Positions 1 to 10,597 of a DNA stretch of 64,000 bases are shown in pieces. A model generated the notes under the pieces. That model was given only the letters and a program-made list of their open reading frames with translations, was not told the origin of the DNA and searched no databases. Positions within the stretch are counted from its first letter, which is position 1. Each line of letters starts with the position of its first letter. The stretch lies in assembly GCA_914767715.1 (NCBI GenBank), contig OU612069.1:1240001-1304000 (forward strand). Reading direction: 5' to 3'. The position numbers were made by a program, and so were the translations under genes. The stretch is from Membranipora membranacea. Taxonomy: Eukaryota; Bryozoa; Gymnolaemata; Cheilostomatida; Membraniporidae.

Positions 1-93
1 GAGACAGCAAAACATGTAGAAGATATCCGCAGAGGTGAGGTACTCGTGGAGGATACATACTGGACCGTCATACATTATACCACCATGAGGTAG
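1..93 (+). CDS. Possible C-terminal coding end of a plus-strand gene (partial)
   Basis: Frame 1 is open from the first base of the window to a TAG at 91-93 (30 codons). It ends in the residues DTYWTVIHYTTMR. The composition looks protein-like, and an AATAAA lies about 510 nt downstream at 605-610, so it could be the end of a gene entering from the left and converging on the CEP135-like gene. A GT-AG donor-like site (GTGAGG) at 35-40 could instead end an exon there. Thirty open codons are not statistically unusual. I recognise no family. Confidence 0.27.
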   Translation, partial: ETAKHVEDIRRGEVLVEDTYWTVIHYTTMR

Positions 94-1497
94 GGACTGT
101 CTGACTTGGGAAAATGTTAGGGGGCTCTAAATACCACAAGTCAATTATCACCAAATATAGCTGTGATGAGTTATCTTCTCACATATATTATTACCTCGGG
201 CATGGTGATAGCGAGGAGAGCTGACACTACCTTCAGTTGCTAGTGATGCGCAGTTTTATAAGAGGTTATGTTCTGTATGGTTAGTTTCGGTATATCTCAG
301 ATATCACCAGGTTGTTCAGCTCATCTGTAAATAATCAACATAGAGCTACTATATGATCAGCATATAAAAATGTAATATAGATATGTATATTACTTTGTCT
401 GTAACTGCTGAAATATCACTGTGAGTCTCTTTGTCATAAGTTTGGTATCAGTGATATAAAACTACACAAAATCAAGTGAGCTGTTACTTTAAGATATACT
501 GGAACATGCTGGGTTATTATTATGTGGTGATTGAGTGAGAGTTTTTTCTAATAATTTTTCTTTTTTTTGTATTTTGTTATAAAGAAACATTGTAAATTAA
601 GAGTAATAAATGTTCAAAGAAAGTATATAAAAACATGGGTCAGCTAGATCATCTGTCACTAGAGTGACGGCCAACCCTCCAACTAATTACAAAAACACCA
701 CACTTACATCATGAAAAGCGCAGACAAAATATGCCCACCATACCAGCTATCCACCAAACGACCAGACATTATATACCAAACATTATAGGCAAATGACTTT
801 CTTCACCAATTGTTGGGCGTTAGTGTGAACAGCTCACTATCTAGCTATGGTTTTTGCTTATCTAACATCATCGAATCAATCTGCAGTGCACTGAACCACC
901 AAGTGGTGCAGAAAGAGACCCAGACAAACCAGAGGAAAATATATAGGCCTACAAGGTTTGCTTTGGGACATGTCTTACAGCACTCAAAGTCTATAAACCA
1001 TTGTTGTTGGTGCGGTAGTGGTTGCATGAGTGCTGTAAGTCATGTCCCATCAACACCTACCACACGTCTCAGCACACCCGAGTGTTGGATTGGACCAATT
1101 AAATATTACCTAAAATATTAAATATGTCTTAGCAAGCACCATATATATATCCATGAGCTGCACTAACAAAGCCTCTACTATGAGTTTTATTCATAAAACT
1201 GGCTACTGCCCTTACAGTACTGGCTTTTTCTGTAATTGACTGGGATGTGAGCAAGGAGTCAGTAGTAGGCCTATTACTAACTAAACTTGGTGTAAATCAT
1301 GTATTCTATTAATCTAACAAAGTAAAACTCCCCACCTACTACTAGCTCAGATTAACAACACTCTCACTGGCCGGTCACACAAAGGGGGGGGGATGGAATG
1401 TGGCACATTATGGAGCCTTCAAACACTCCTCAGTCACACACCAACATAATAGGACTTACACTAAAGGACTAGCAGCAGGCCCTTAAGTAGGCCTACA
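94..1497. other. Non-coding flank, nothing recognised
   Basis: AT-rich sequence with no exon, RNA gene or element I can support. The only point of note is an AATAAA at 605-610 that could serve a plus-strand transcript. The open frames here (for example 810-1121) lack family features, and their codon use resembles the surrounding sequence. Confidence 0.5.
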
Positions 1498-1639
1498 CCA
1501 TGGGCCCCTGGGACTTGCATGTCTTTACTTTGCCAATGTCCACTATCAACCACCCAAAAAACACCAAGTTTGGTGTTTTTTGGGTGGTTGATAGTGGACA
1601 TTGGCAAAGTAAAGACATGCAAGTCCCAGGGGCCCATGG
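1498..1639. repeat. 142-bp near-perfect palindrome (snap-back repeat)
   Basis: Positions 1498-1567 and 1570-1639 are exact reverse complements apart from a two-base centre (GT at 1568-1569). This gives 70-bp arms with essentially no loop. The outer ends carry a CCATGGGCCC core, and the inner part contains ATCAACCACCC and its complement. A related ATTATCAACCACTTT motif recurs at about 1746-1765 and in the hairpin at 19182-19237, which suggests a dispersed small inverted-repeat (MITE-like) family. No coding content. Confidence 0.85.
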
Positions 1640-2864
1640 GCCCATGGCCTACACCCTTAGTTAGTAAGGGATTTGAGATGAAACTGAAAGATAAGGGTCA
1701 CCCTAGTTTAAGTGCTCAAACGGTGCAAGATGCTGGTAGAGGCATTTCATTATCAACCACTTTCTCCCCTCCGAGGGTCAGGTCAGGGATATGGAATTTT
1801 CTTTGATTTAATCAACAAGCCTCAAGGCTACCAATCCCTGCAACTGTGATAGGTAAAGAATATTTCCAACTCAAGCCGATCATTAAAACTTATATATAGC
1901 ACGGATTAACTTGTTTATAGTAAGTTACTAACCTTAGTTACTTACATCCCAGATGAGATGGAGATAACATACTTATTATTTCTACTGAAATATCAGCAAT
2001 AGCGACACAAGTTATATCATTTGTCAATATTATGATGTTGGTCAAAGCTTACGCTATATGCTGTACGCTTACGCTATACGCTGTTGGTCAAAGCTTATTG
2101 ATATTATTAGCTCTGATGTTGGTAGGGGTATTTTGATCAAGGCACTAATACTTACTTATCTGTAGTTGGTAACTATAATAGAAAAGTCCAAAACCATGTT
2201 TGTTCCCCAACTTGTACAAGAAAGTCTTACTAAAATAATTCAATGTATGAATATACTTAATTTAAGCCCCAAAAACTCTCATTGAGAACAATATCACCTC
2301 CGACTGTATGTCAGTACAATTCTTGTATTCATTTCGCAAACTACCAAACCTATACACGGCACATCGACAATAAAAATATGTAAATTTCAAAATAGCAAGC
2401 ACATCAAAGAGAAAACATATCTAGCTGATCATCTCAATACAGGATAGATGATGCCAAATATGGCAACAGATGATTACAGAAAAGAGGAAGCACACGTGGG
2501 TCGGTATTTAACAGAAAAGGGAAGAAAGAAGACTCACTAATTCTCATTCACTGCATAGTCAATATTGAAAACACTCGAGTTTATGGTATTACAAAAGATT
2601 TCAGCCGCTGAAAAGCTCAGCTAATATAATGGAAGTAAATAGCAATGGAATAAATAACATCAAAATAGAATAATTGAATCTTGGAAGCTTTGAGGATAAT
2701 GATAAAAAAACAGTTACAGCTCCGGACCATTCCTGAGATCCCTTCTCAGAAGCTTGGCGTACACTGCACCAGAACTACACATCAATACTTGATACTCATG
2801 TCGGTGCCTCATGATTGTCACAAGTTTATCACACATGTCACAGCTAGCACATTCACATCATACG
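1640..2864. other. Non-coding flank downstream of the CEP135-like gene
   Basis: No exon or RNA gene recognised. A short local duplication of TTGGTCAAAGCTTA around GCTATA/GCTGTACGCTTACG is visible at about 2038-2098. The rest is AT-rich and featureless. Part of it may be 3' untranslated or termination sequence for the minus-strand gene ending at 3383. Confidence 0.4.
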
Positions 2865-3382
2865 GTCAGACAGTATACAAGTCAGACAGTATACAAGTCA
2901 GACAGTATACAAGTCAGACAGTATACAAGTCAGACAGTATACAAGTCAGACAGTATACAAGTCAGACAGTATATAAGTCAGACAGTATTTAAGTCAGACA
3001 GTATATAAGTCAGACAGTATACAAGTCAGACAGTATATAAGTCAGACAGTATATAAGTCAGACAGTATATAAGTCAGACAGTATATATGTCAGACAGTAT
3101 ATAAGTCAGACAGTATATAAGACAGACAGTATATAAGTCAGACAGTATATAAGTCAGACAGTATATAAGTCAGACAGTATATAAGTCAGACAGTATATAA
3201 GTCAGACAGTATATAAGTCAGACAGTATACAAGTCAGACAGTATACAAGTCAGACAGTATACAAGTCAGACAGTATACAAGTCAGACAGTATATAAGTCA
3301 GACAGTATTTAAGTCAGACAGTATATAAGTCAGACAGTATACAAGTCAGACAGTATATAAGTCAGACAGTATATAGGTCAGA
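2865..3382. repeat. 16-bp minisatellite, about 32 copies, in the CEP135-like 3' UTR
   Basis: Tandem copies of GTCAGACAGTATAYAA run without interruption for about 520 bp. Variants cluster: TATACAA copies lie at both ends and TATATAA copies in the middle, with single TATTTAA and TATATGT variants. The TATTTAA variant occurs in two similar contexts (near 2990 and 3308), suggesting block duplication. On the minus strand the array begins directly after the stop codon (3383-3385) of the CEP135-like gene, so it would be transcribed as the start of its 3' UTR. There are no spacers, so this is not a CRISPR array. Confidence 0.92.
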
Positions 3383-6300
3383 CTAGTTGTGTTTGTTGAG
3401 CGGGGATCCAACTCTATTAGGATGGTCATCTACTCTACTCAGCTCCATCGGAGGCGGACCCTAAAAACAGAGATGAAACAGAGTGAATTATGTCAACTTA
3501 CCAGCATTCAATACCGAGCATAGAAGGAAAGCATGCTAGAGTTTTATGACGACTTGATTAAATTTAGATGTCTTATCACTCACCACATCCAAAAGCATGG
3601 GTGGCAAAATAGTAGTTGCCTTATTGGAGCGGCCGCAATATCTGCACTCTGTTTGTAGGTAGGTCGGAGAACACCTTGGGGCCAACCAAACCCCAGTAGT
3701 CGATGGACAGCAGTGGGATTTGAAACCATGCCCTTCAACATTTGCATGCTAAAGAAACGGGGCTTAGACCAACTGAGCCACCTCCTACTCTACTTATGAA
3801 GCCCACTGTGAGACATTCAGTTTTTTGAGTAAGGGTATTTGGGGACTGTTTTGATGACAAATACTTACTGAGATACTAGCTAGTGATGTGTTAGCTGCAG
3901 CTCCAGTGGTACTGTGTATAGATCTGATGGGGGTAGGTGAACGCCCCCTACTAGCGCTGGCAGCCGGTGAAAATATTCTACAAAATAGAAATTTATTATT
4001 ACTGTAGGATCTCACAAATTTTATCAGGTACACTAGGATATCTTTATTTCATATAAATGGCATAGCACGCTTTATACACTGCTCTAGTGAGAAAAGTCCG
4101 CTCCACAGTGAATTCGGGATTAAACCCAGAGTTGACTGATCTAAGGAAATAAGAACAAAACTCTTATTATATCATAATAATAGGCTATGAGCCAAGGCAC
4201 AAAAATGTTGCTAGTTTTTAACTGTCTTAGCCATTGCTCGTCTTTTCAATTCTTAGATGGTACTAGACTAGTTCTGACCTGCTGAATTCAAATCTGTTGT
4301 ATTAGGATGGATTTGCTTCCCACTTCTATAAGAAATTTAACTTTTAAATTTAAATTAAAAGGGAAAGTGATAAAAAAATGATGCAATGATTTCAAAACAT
4401 CCAAAATGTGAAAGAGCATGTCATAATTAGTGGATCTACAAGTTTACATGGGTCTCCTATCATAAATAGCCGAGATGCGGCCAACAACGGTTGAAATACC
4501 CCCTTATATCACCTATATATAACTATCGTTGAAAGGACCCTTCTTTTTCAATTTTGAAGTTGTCTTGAAAACTGACTTTGAATGTTCGTATCGGTCTGAT
4601 TTTTTATGGTGGTTTTGTGTTGACTCTATCAATGACCAAAAATTTTTTTTCCACATTACGCACCTTTTTGATGATACTAAAAGGAGTTAATGTTTGCTTT
4701 ATACGCTATATGAACTAAGAAAGACAATTTTTATTATACTATAAAGGAAACCTAAAAATACGCACTTTTTGAAAAACAACACACTCAGAGCATTGAGCAC
4801 TGGTGTTGTGCAATGGGAGGGTCAATACAAAATCACCATAAAAAAATCAGATCAGTACGAACATTTGAAGCCTGTTTTTTAGGCAGAAGCAAAATTGAAA
4901 AAGGGGGTTTCACTTTAGTGATAGTTATACACAAGTGATATGAGGGGTATTGCAATCGTTGTTGGCCGCATCTCGGCTATTTATGATAGGAGACCCATGT
5001 AAAGTTGTAGATCCACTAATTATGGCATGCTCTTTCAGATTTTGGATGTTTTGAAACCATATCATCATTTTTTGATCACTTTCCCTTTTAATTTAAATTT
5101 CAAAGTTAAATTTCTCATAGAAGTGGGAAGCGAATCCATCCTAACACAACAGATTTGGATTTTACTGTATCACTTAACCCTAAAGAGCTATTTATTTTGC
5201 CAAAGAATGACAATGGCTACCAAACTGCAAGATAAATTGCCTTGGCTCATAGCCTATAAGCAGAGAAACAAAGTTCACAACCAATCACATTACAGTAGAG
5301 TAGACTGATGATGATGTCTCGGTCACATACTTGCTCGGAGTTTGTTGAGGTATGGGAGTTGCCCTTCCTGAGAACATCTGAGAAGTGGGTGTGGCTTGTC
5401 CCGACCTAGATAAATGTGACCTAGATGAATCATTCGCTCTTCTAAGCTCTTGAGCTGTCTTCTCCCTCTCAAACCTTCAACAATATAATATATAATATAA
5501 ATTCAACCTGTGATCCATCTATCAAGACTCAGGCTACATATCGCTGTCCCTATTGAACAAAATGCTCGTATTCCTTCCAATGCATCATAGACAACATACA
5601 TAATTTAATACTCTTGCTAATATATAAATATCACCTCTCATTAGTGATCTGGTGTCTTGATCTCTCCAGATCCTGTTCTAAATCCATAATTCTATTCCTG
5701 AGCTGAGTTATCTCCCTCGTCTGACTGTCTCTGTAATCACAAAGATAATACAAATCTAAGCTCTGAGGGATAGAGGTAAATACATGATTGTAATCATGAA
5801 CACTGAGAAAATATGGCAAAGGTTATTAAATACTCTAAAATACACATTAGTCACTTAAAAAAGACAAACTCTACTGATTAGAGATACAAAGTGGATTTGA
5901 AACGAGAGTCGGACACTTGTGACGAGTGTAGTTTTTTTCCAATGTATATAACTCACATTTTACTATCATTGAGAGTTAGTCTATCCTTCATCAGCTGAAC
6001 TTCACTAGAAGTTTCCTGGACTGCCAGTTGAGCCTGAAATTCCTTCTCTCTGTTAGAAGCTAGAAGCTGCTCTAAGCTCACCAACTCCTGTCTGTCACTG
6101 AAATGATAAAATATAATTCAATATGTTATTACACAATTTAATAAAATATGTTACATAAATCTCGTCACTAAACTCTAGAACAATACATTTGAATAGATTG
6201 CGACACAGAACAACTTCAGATCCTGTGTAAAGACCGACTCAAATCTTGGCGGGCAAACATTTTGGAAAGAGATTTTCATATTCCCAACTGATCCTATGCA

Positions 6301-9300
6301 GTTGACTGTTAACTCAGACCAACATCATCACATAGAACTGATTACGGCGATATACCAGGCACAACGCTTATCAGTGTACATAAACACCAACCAACTGACC
6401 ATCGAACACCAAGATATAAATAAATGTCGTCTCAGAGTTGGACTCAAGTCACCCTACGGAAGGAGAGTGATTTTGTTTGGTTTGGTTTGCGTGCCTCATT
6501 CATTTTATCACCGCACTGATGCCTGAGGCTAGAACGCAAATGGACATGTATCTTATATGAGATGATGTCCGTTATGAGGACATATTGTAACTTACGTGTG
6601 ACTTCTATCCTTTAGAGCCTGTATTTCTCTCTCTAACTGCTCGATAGTATCGGCTGCTCTCTCACACTCTAATTCTCTCGCTGCTAACTTCCTCTGCAGA
6701 GTATCCTTACCTCCCTCCAGACGAGCAGATAAATCCCGAGTCACCGCCACATCCTGCTCCAGGTTATATCTATAAGGAGAAGAGTTATGTTTGAAAGAAA
6801 AAAAAAAAAAAAATATTATATCTTATTATAATTCTATTTAACAATTTGTGGTTGTCAACTCTCTGAACATAATGCCCAGAGAGTGGACAACTCCAAATTG
6901 TAAGTACTAATTGTAAATAATATATGGAATTGTACTTATTTAGTAATTGGTATGTATTAAAGTGAACTGCTTTATTCAATACCAGGTAGACAAATAGCTT
7001 GCTAGGCAATCCACATGCCTCGGTATCTATTTGTTATGAGGAGTCAAGCAAATTACTGAATGGCATTGACTCGCAACTTAATGTTTGAAAGCATGTAGCT
7101 ACAGAGTATTCTCTAAAATTGGTAACCCCAATACCAAAACCAAAGTATCCAACTGGTTGAGGCCACATCATCTCATAACCTTGATAAATTTTCTAAATTA
7201 TGACTCAGTTCCACTTTATTACAACTCGAGATTAACAATTAGGAAATACACCTAGCATCATAGCTCATAGCTCCAATCCATTTTGCATGAACAACAGAGT
7301 TTCTATAAATTCCATATCAAACCTGTATGTACTGTGAGTTGTACACATTGTTACTAACCTCTCACCCTCCAGCTCATGTATCTTCTCATCCATATTATCC
7401 ATAGCTCTCTTCTGATTGGCTATCTGACCCTCCAATGCCTGATGGGATACCTGAGTCTGATCAAAATAAAGAAGGTTTTAAAACGGTGAGCAACAACAGA
7501 CCAATGCTTTCATATCATTATCATATCATCTCTAATAATATCTTTATAATAAGTATTTGCTGAACGAATATTTCACCTTGTTGCACAGGCTTGAAATAAT
7601 GATACCCTTGAGGGGTCAAGTATTCGCACAAGGAGTAATTCGCCTTTATTACTATCAGACACTTACTATCCATCTTTATTTACTACGATCGCCCGTTTTA
7701 GCTAGCTAAAATTAGTGCTTGCTGGCGTTGAGTCAACATTAAGCTGGCTAGAGAAAACTCTAGGTAATATTCGCTCGCCAGCGAAGTTATTGTGACACGT
7801 TACTGTATTTCAGATTAATTTATCAACTCAAGGAAATCAATCAAATCTTATAATGAATCAATCCAGATATTGATGATTTCATCTGTCATCATGAAGGTTA
7901 CAGTATTGACGTAGGCCCACACTGACATTGAGATTACACCATTAACATGTGTATCTCTGATCGTTTGAGTCTATTTAGTACCTAGCAGTACCTAACATGT
8001 ACCCACCCCTAATTACTGAAATTCACTGCGGGTTTTCCCACCAAACTCCTCCTGATGGTACTCATACTAAGTGAATTAATTCACTCTCTATTGATCAGAG
8101 ATATACATGCGATAGTATATCACATTATCAGTATTGCCTTAGGGCCTACCTGTTGTAGTTCTCTATCCGTTGACTCGATCTGTTGTTGGAGTCGTCGGAG
8201 ATTCTGATCTTTACTTTGGAGTTCTCGCCTCATATTATGAGATTCAGATTCTAACTGACTTGTCTGCACATTATATCTCTCTGCTTCTAATGTTAAAGTT
8301 CTGTACTGTTCTAATAACTGTGTACGCTCTTCTCACTGTGTAGAAATGTATAAATATGAGACATGTGGTGCATTGTGGGATACTCATATACATGCCCTCT
8401 AACAATCACATAGGGGATGAGTGATGCATTGTGGGATACTCAAATACATACATCTTTAACACTGATGTCAAGATGATAATTGATACATGTAATGAAGGGG
8501 GCTATCTAGTTCATGTTTGTGCCTCGATATGCTTGCCAGACAAGCTAAATCTGATGAAGTGCCTACCTTCTGAGAGAGTACATCCTCAACCCGTCTGACC
8601 TCAGCGATATAATCCTGTACTTGATCTGATAGTTGTGTTCTCTCATCTATTAACTCTTTGATATCATTACTAAGTCTCTGTGTCTCAGCAGTCATATTAG
8701 TCAGATCATCCTCCAGTAATCTGTTCTCTCTGTTTAATGATAGGGAGCACATATTCAAAAAAAAATCAGATGTCTTATCACACGCCACATCCCAAAGCAT
8801 GGGCAGCGAAATTTTATTGTCTTAGTGGCGAGGCTGCAATATCTGCGCCAGGTTGCTCTCTGTTTGCAGGCAGGTCGGAACAAACCTGGGGGCCAACTAA
8901 ACCCCAGTAGCCAACTGAGCCACCTCCTACTCCTACTCCTATATATTATCTAAGGTTTGTGAAACTCTCAAAACATATTACACCAGTATCGCCGCCAACA
9001 CCAGTCGCACAGCCAACTCCAGTAGAGCCGTCGACAGGGTTTGCAGACCATAGCCAAACCAATACCAGGCCAAAATCAAAACTCCGCCAAAATCCCATCA
9101 AAGATCTGATACAAACTGTTGTAGACTGTTCATACAACATCATTGTAAGAGATAAGTTTGACTGGCCTGAGATAGATGAGAAGTTGTAATTCTAGCTCTC
9201 ACCTGATTTGATCATCTTTAGACTGAGTTACATCAGATAGTTCTATGTTCAGACTATCTATCTGTTTTCTCAGACTATTTACCTCTCTATCCTTCACTGT

Positions 9301-10088
9301 GCACCAGCTATAAAAGAGAAGAGATGTTTGATGTAATTCAAAGTCTACTAAGCGGAGACCAAACGCTTATAATTTATGTATCGGTTATATTTTGATAGAA
9401 ATGAGACATGTTGTTCAGATGTATGTCAGATCAAACTGATGACTACATGCATGTAAACAGCTAGTTTGAGACTAAACCTCCTGATGTAAACAATAGCGGC
9501 AGGTTCTCTCATCCCAACTGGGGTTGTCTGACCTTCTGATCCAAACTAGGCATTGATCTCACACATGTTTCTAGTTGTTGACACTTTTTGAAGGGGCTAA
9601 AGTATGTTGCAAACTGAATGATATGCGTATGGGTAGGAGGTAGCTCAGTTGGTTAGAGCGTCAGAGGTCTTGGGTTCAAATCCCACTGCAGTCTACCGCC
9701 TGCTGGGCTCAATTGGCGCCCCAAATGTACTCCGACCTGACTGCAAACTGTGAGCAACTTGGCGCCAAATATGGCGGCTGCGCCGTTAAGGCACTGTTAT
9801 TTCTCAGTCTTCGGACAGAGACAGACCCTTTTTTTATAAATTGGTAAGTAGATGCCTTGAAACAATCTATAACCAAACTATAGAATCATCAATTTAAATA
9901 ACCTCAATTAACATATCTACCTGTCTGGCTACATCTCTGTTGTTACGAACGAGCTGATTAGATCTATCCTCCTGATTGGCACACTCATCATCCAATCGGG
10001 CGCAGCGTTCTGTTTTATCATCAAGTAATGATTGTAGATTGTCTTTTTCTCTATCTAGAGAGCCTATTGTAGTTTTCAGCTGGGACAA
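3383..10088 (-). CDS. CEP135: CEP135-like centriolar coiled-coil protein, C-terminal exons
   Basis: CEP135 is a centriole scaffold protein of the cartwheel and centriole wall. The exons, in transcript order, are 10088-9903, 9291-9203, 8729-8567, 8335-8150, 7456-7359, 6769-6596, 6097-5957, 5730-5635, 5474-5331, 3977-3869 and 3460-3383 (TAG). Splice phases match across all of these junctions. Successive exons follow the C-terminal half of vertebrate CEP135 in order: TTIGSLDREKDNLQ, REVNSLRKQ, ENRLLEDDLTNM, DYIAEVRRVED, LEQLLASNREKEFQAQL, ITNERFEREKTAQELRR, then a Ser/Pro-rich tail. Nearly everything is heptad-like coiled coil. The start of exon 9291-9203 is chosen by phase; a better-looking acceptor 16 nt upstream would break the frame. 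The exon starting at 8335 begins with TGA. CEP135 and TSGA10 are related, but the length and tail fit CEP135 better. Confidence 0.8.
3571..3787 (-). mobile_element. tRNA-derived SINE, family 1, in last CEP135-like intron
   Basis: Read on the minus strand it starts GTAGGAGGTGGCTCAGTTGG (A-box-like) and has a GGTTTCAAATCCCACTG B-box. A non-tRNA body follows with CCCCAAGGTGTTCTCCGACC, CTACAAACAGAG and a GCAGATATTGCGGCC tail region. Related copies lie at 8768-8935, 9632-9800 and 12452-12535. It is inserted between the last two exons of the CEP135-like gene. It is not a functional tRNA gene, because the anticodon arm and acceptor pairing are not conserved. Confidence 0.75.
4285..5165. mobile_element. 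Long fold-back (inverted-repeat) element, about 880 bp
   Basis: The left arm (about 4287-4680) and right arm (about 4770-5162) are imperfect reverse complements for roughly 380-400 bp. The ends are CAAATCTGTTGTATTAGGAT and the complement of ATCCTAACACAACAGATTTG. Both arms hold GCCGAGATGCGGCCAACAACG or its complement and TAATTATGACATGCTCTTTC-type sequence. Only about 90 bp of AT-rich sequence separates the arms. It sits in the intron between CEP135-like exons 5474-5331 and 3977-3869. No transposase or clear target duplication is seen. It is probably a non-autonomous DNA element of fold-back type; the plus-strand open frame at 5027-5308 lies mostly within its right arm. Confidence 0.8.
6842..6900. 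repeat. Small hairpin in CEP135-like intron
   Basis: CAATTTGTGGTTGTCAACTC at the left pairs with the complement of GAGTGGACAACTCCAAATTG at the right. The arms are about 24 bp with about three mismatches and an 11-base loop. This is possibly a remnant of a small inverted-repeat element; nothing shows that it is processed as a small RNA. Confidence 0.6.
8768..8935 (-). mobile_element. tRNA-derived SINE, family 1, partial copy
   Basis: This shares the body of the copy at 3571-3787 on the same strand: GCTTTGGGATGTGGCGTG, CAGATATTGCAGCC, CTGCAAACAGAGAGCAACCT and CCCCAGGTTTGTTCCGACC. The tRNA head is shortened to GTAGGAGGTGGCTCAGTTGG next to a GTAGGA repeat. The B-box segment between head and body is missing, so it is an internally deleted copy. 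It lies about 40 bases from the acceptor of CEP135-like exon 8729-8567. Confidence 0.7.
9632..9800 (+). mobile_element. tRNA-derived SINE, family 1, plus-strand copy
   Basis: The head reads GTAGGAGGTAGCTCAGTTGG then TTAGAGCG, an A-box. It is followed by GGGTTCAAATCCCACTGCAG (B-box) and the family body (TACTCCGACCTGACTGCAAA, GAGCAACTTGGCGCC, ATGGCGGCTGCGCCGTTAAG). This is the only copy of the family in the window that opposes the host gene. It lies in the intron between CEP135-like exons 10088-9903 and 9291-9203. Confidence 0.75.
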
Positions 10089-10597
10089 CTATAAATAGAT
10101 AATAATATTGTATTAATGGCATTAAGTACATTATTACTTTATTGGTAAGGAGAAATTGAATGTTTTTCAGGCAGAACGTAAATAAAGTTGACGTGATCAT
10201 ACAGCAGCTGAGCATATACTACTGTGGTGAGTCTAGGGTTGGATTATCTGGAGATCATGGGTTTCATAACTGCAGAAGACCAAAGCGTGTTATAATCAGC
10301 CAGTTACTGATGATGAAGTGGATATTTCTTGTATTGCACTTCCGGGAGACTGTGACATCATAATGCAGAGAATGGGAGCTACTTTCCCTTATGGGAGGCA
10401 CTTTTCCACCATCAATAATTCATGCCCAGTAAAGCATTGAGTTTGTTTATCATGCAAATCTGAAACAACTTCATCATAAGAAACTGCGCGACCATATCAT
10501 GTATTGGTCTTTGGGTAGTTTTTAAGAACAGGCGAGCCACCACACATGCTGTGAAGTATTTCTACCACTTACCTCATTATGTAGACTTATGACTTAC

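Noticed and set aside
2865-3382. CRISPR-like regular repeats
   Set aside because: The 16-bp units follow each other without unique spacers, and the context is a eukaryotic 3' UTR; it is a minisatellite.
5027-5308. Plus-strand 93-codon open frame
   Set aside because: It lies mostly in the right arm of the fold-back element and has no protein-family features.
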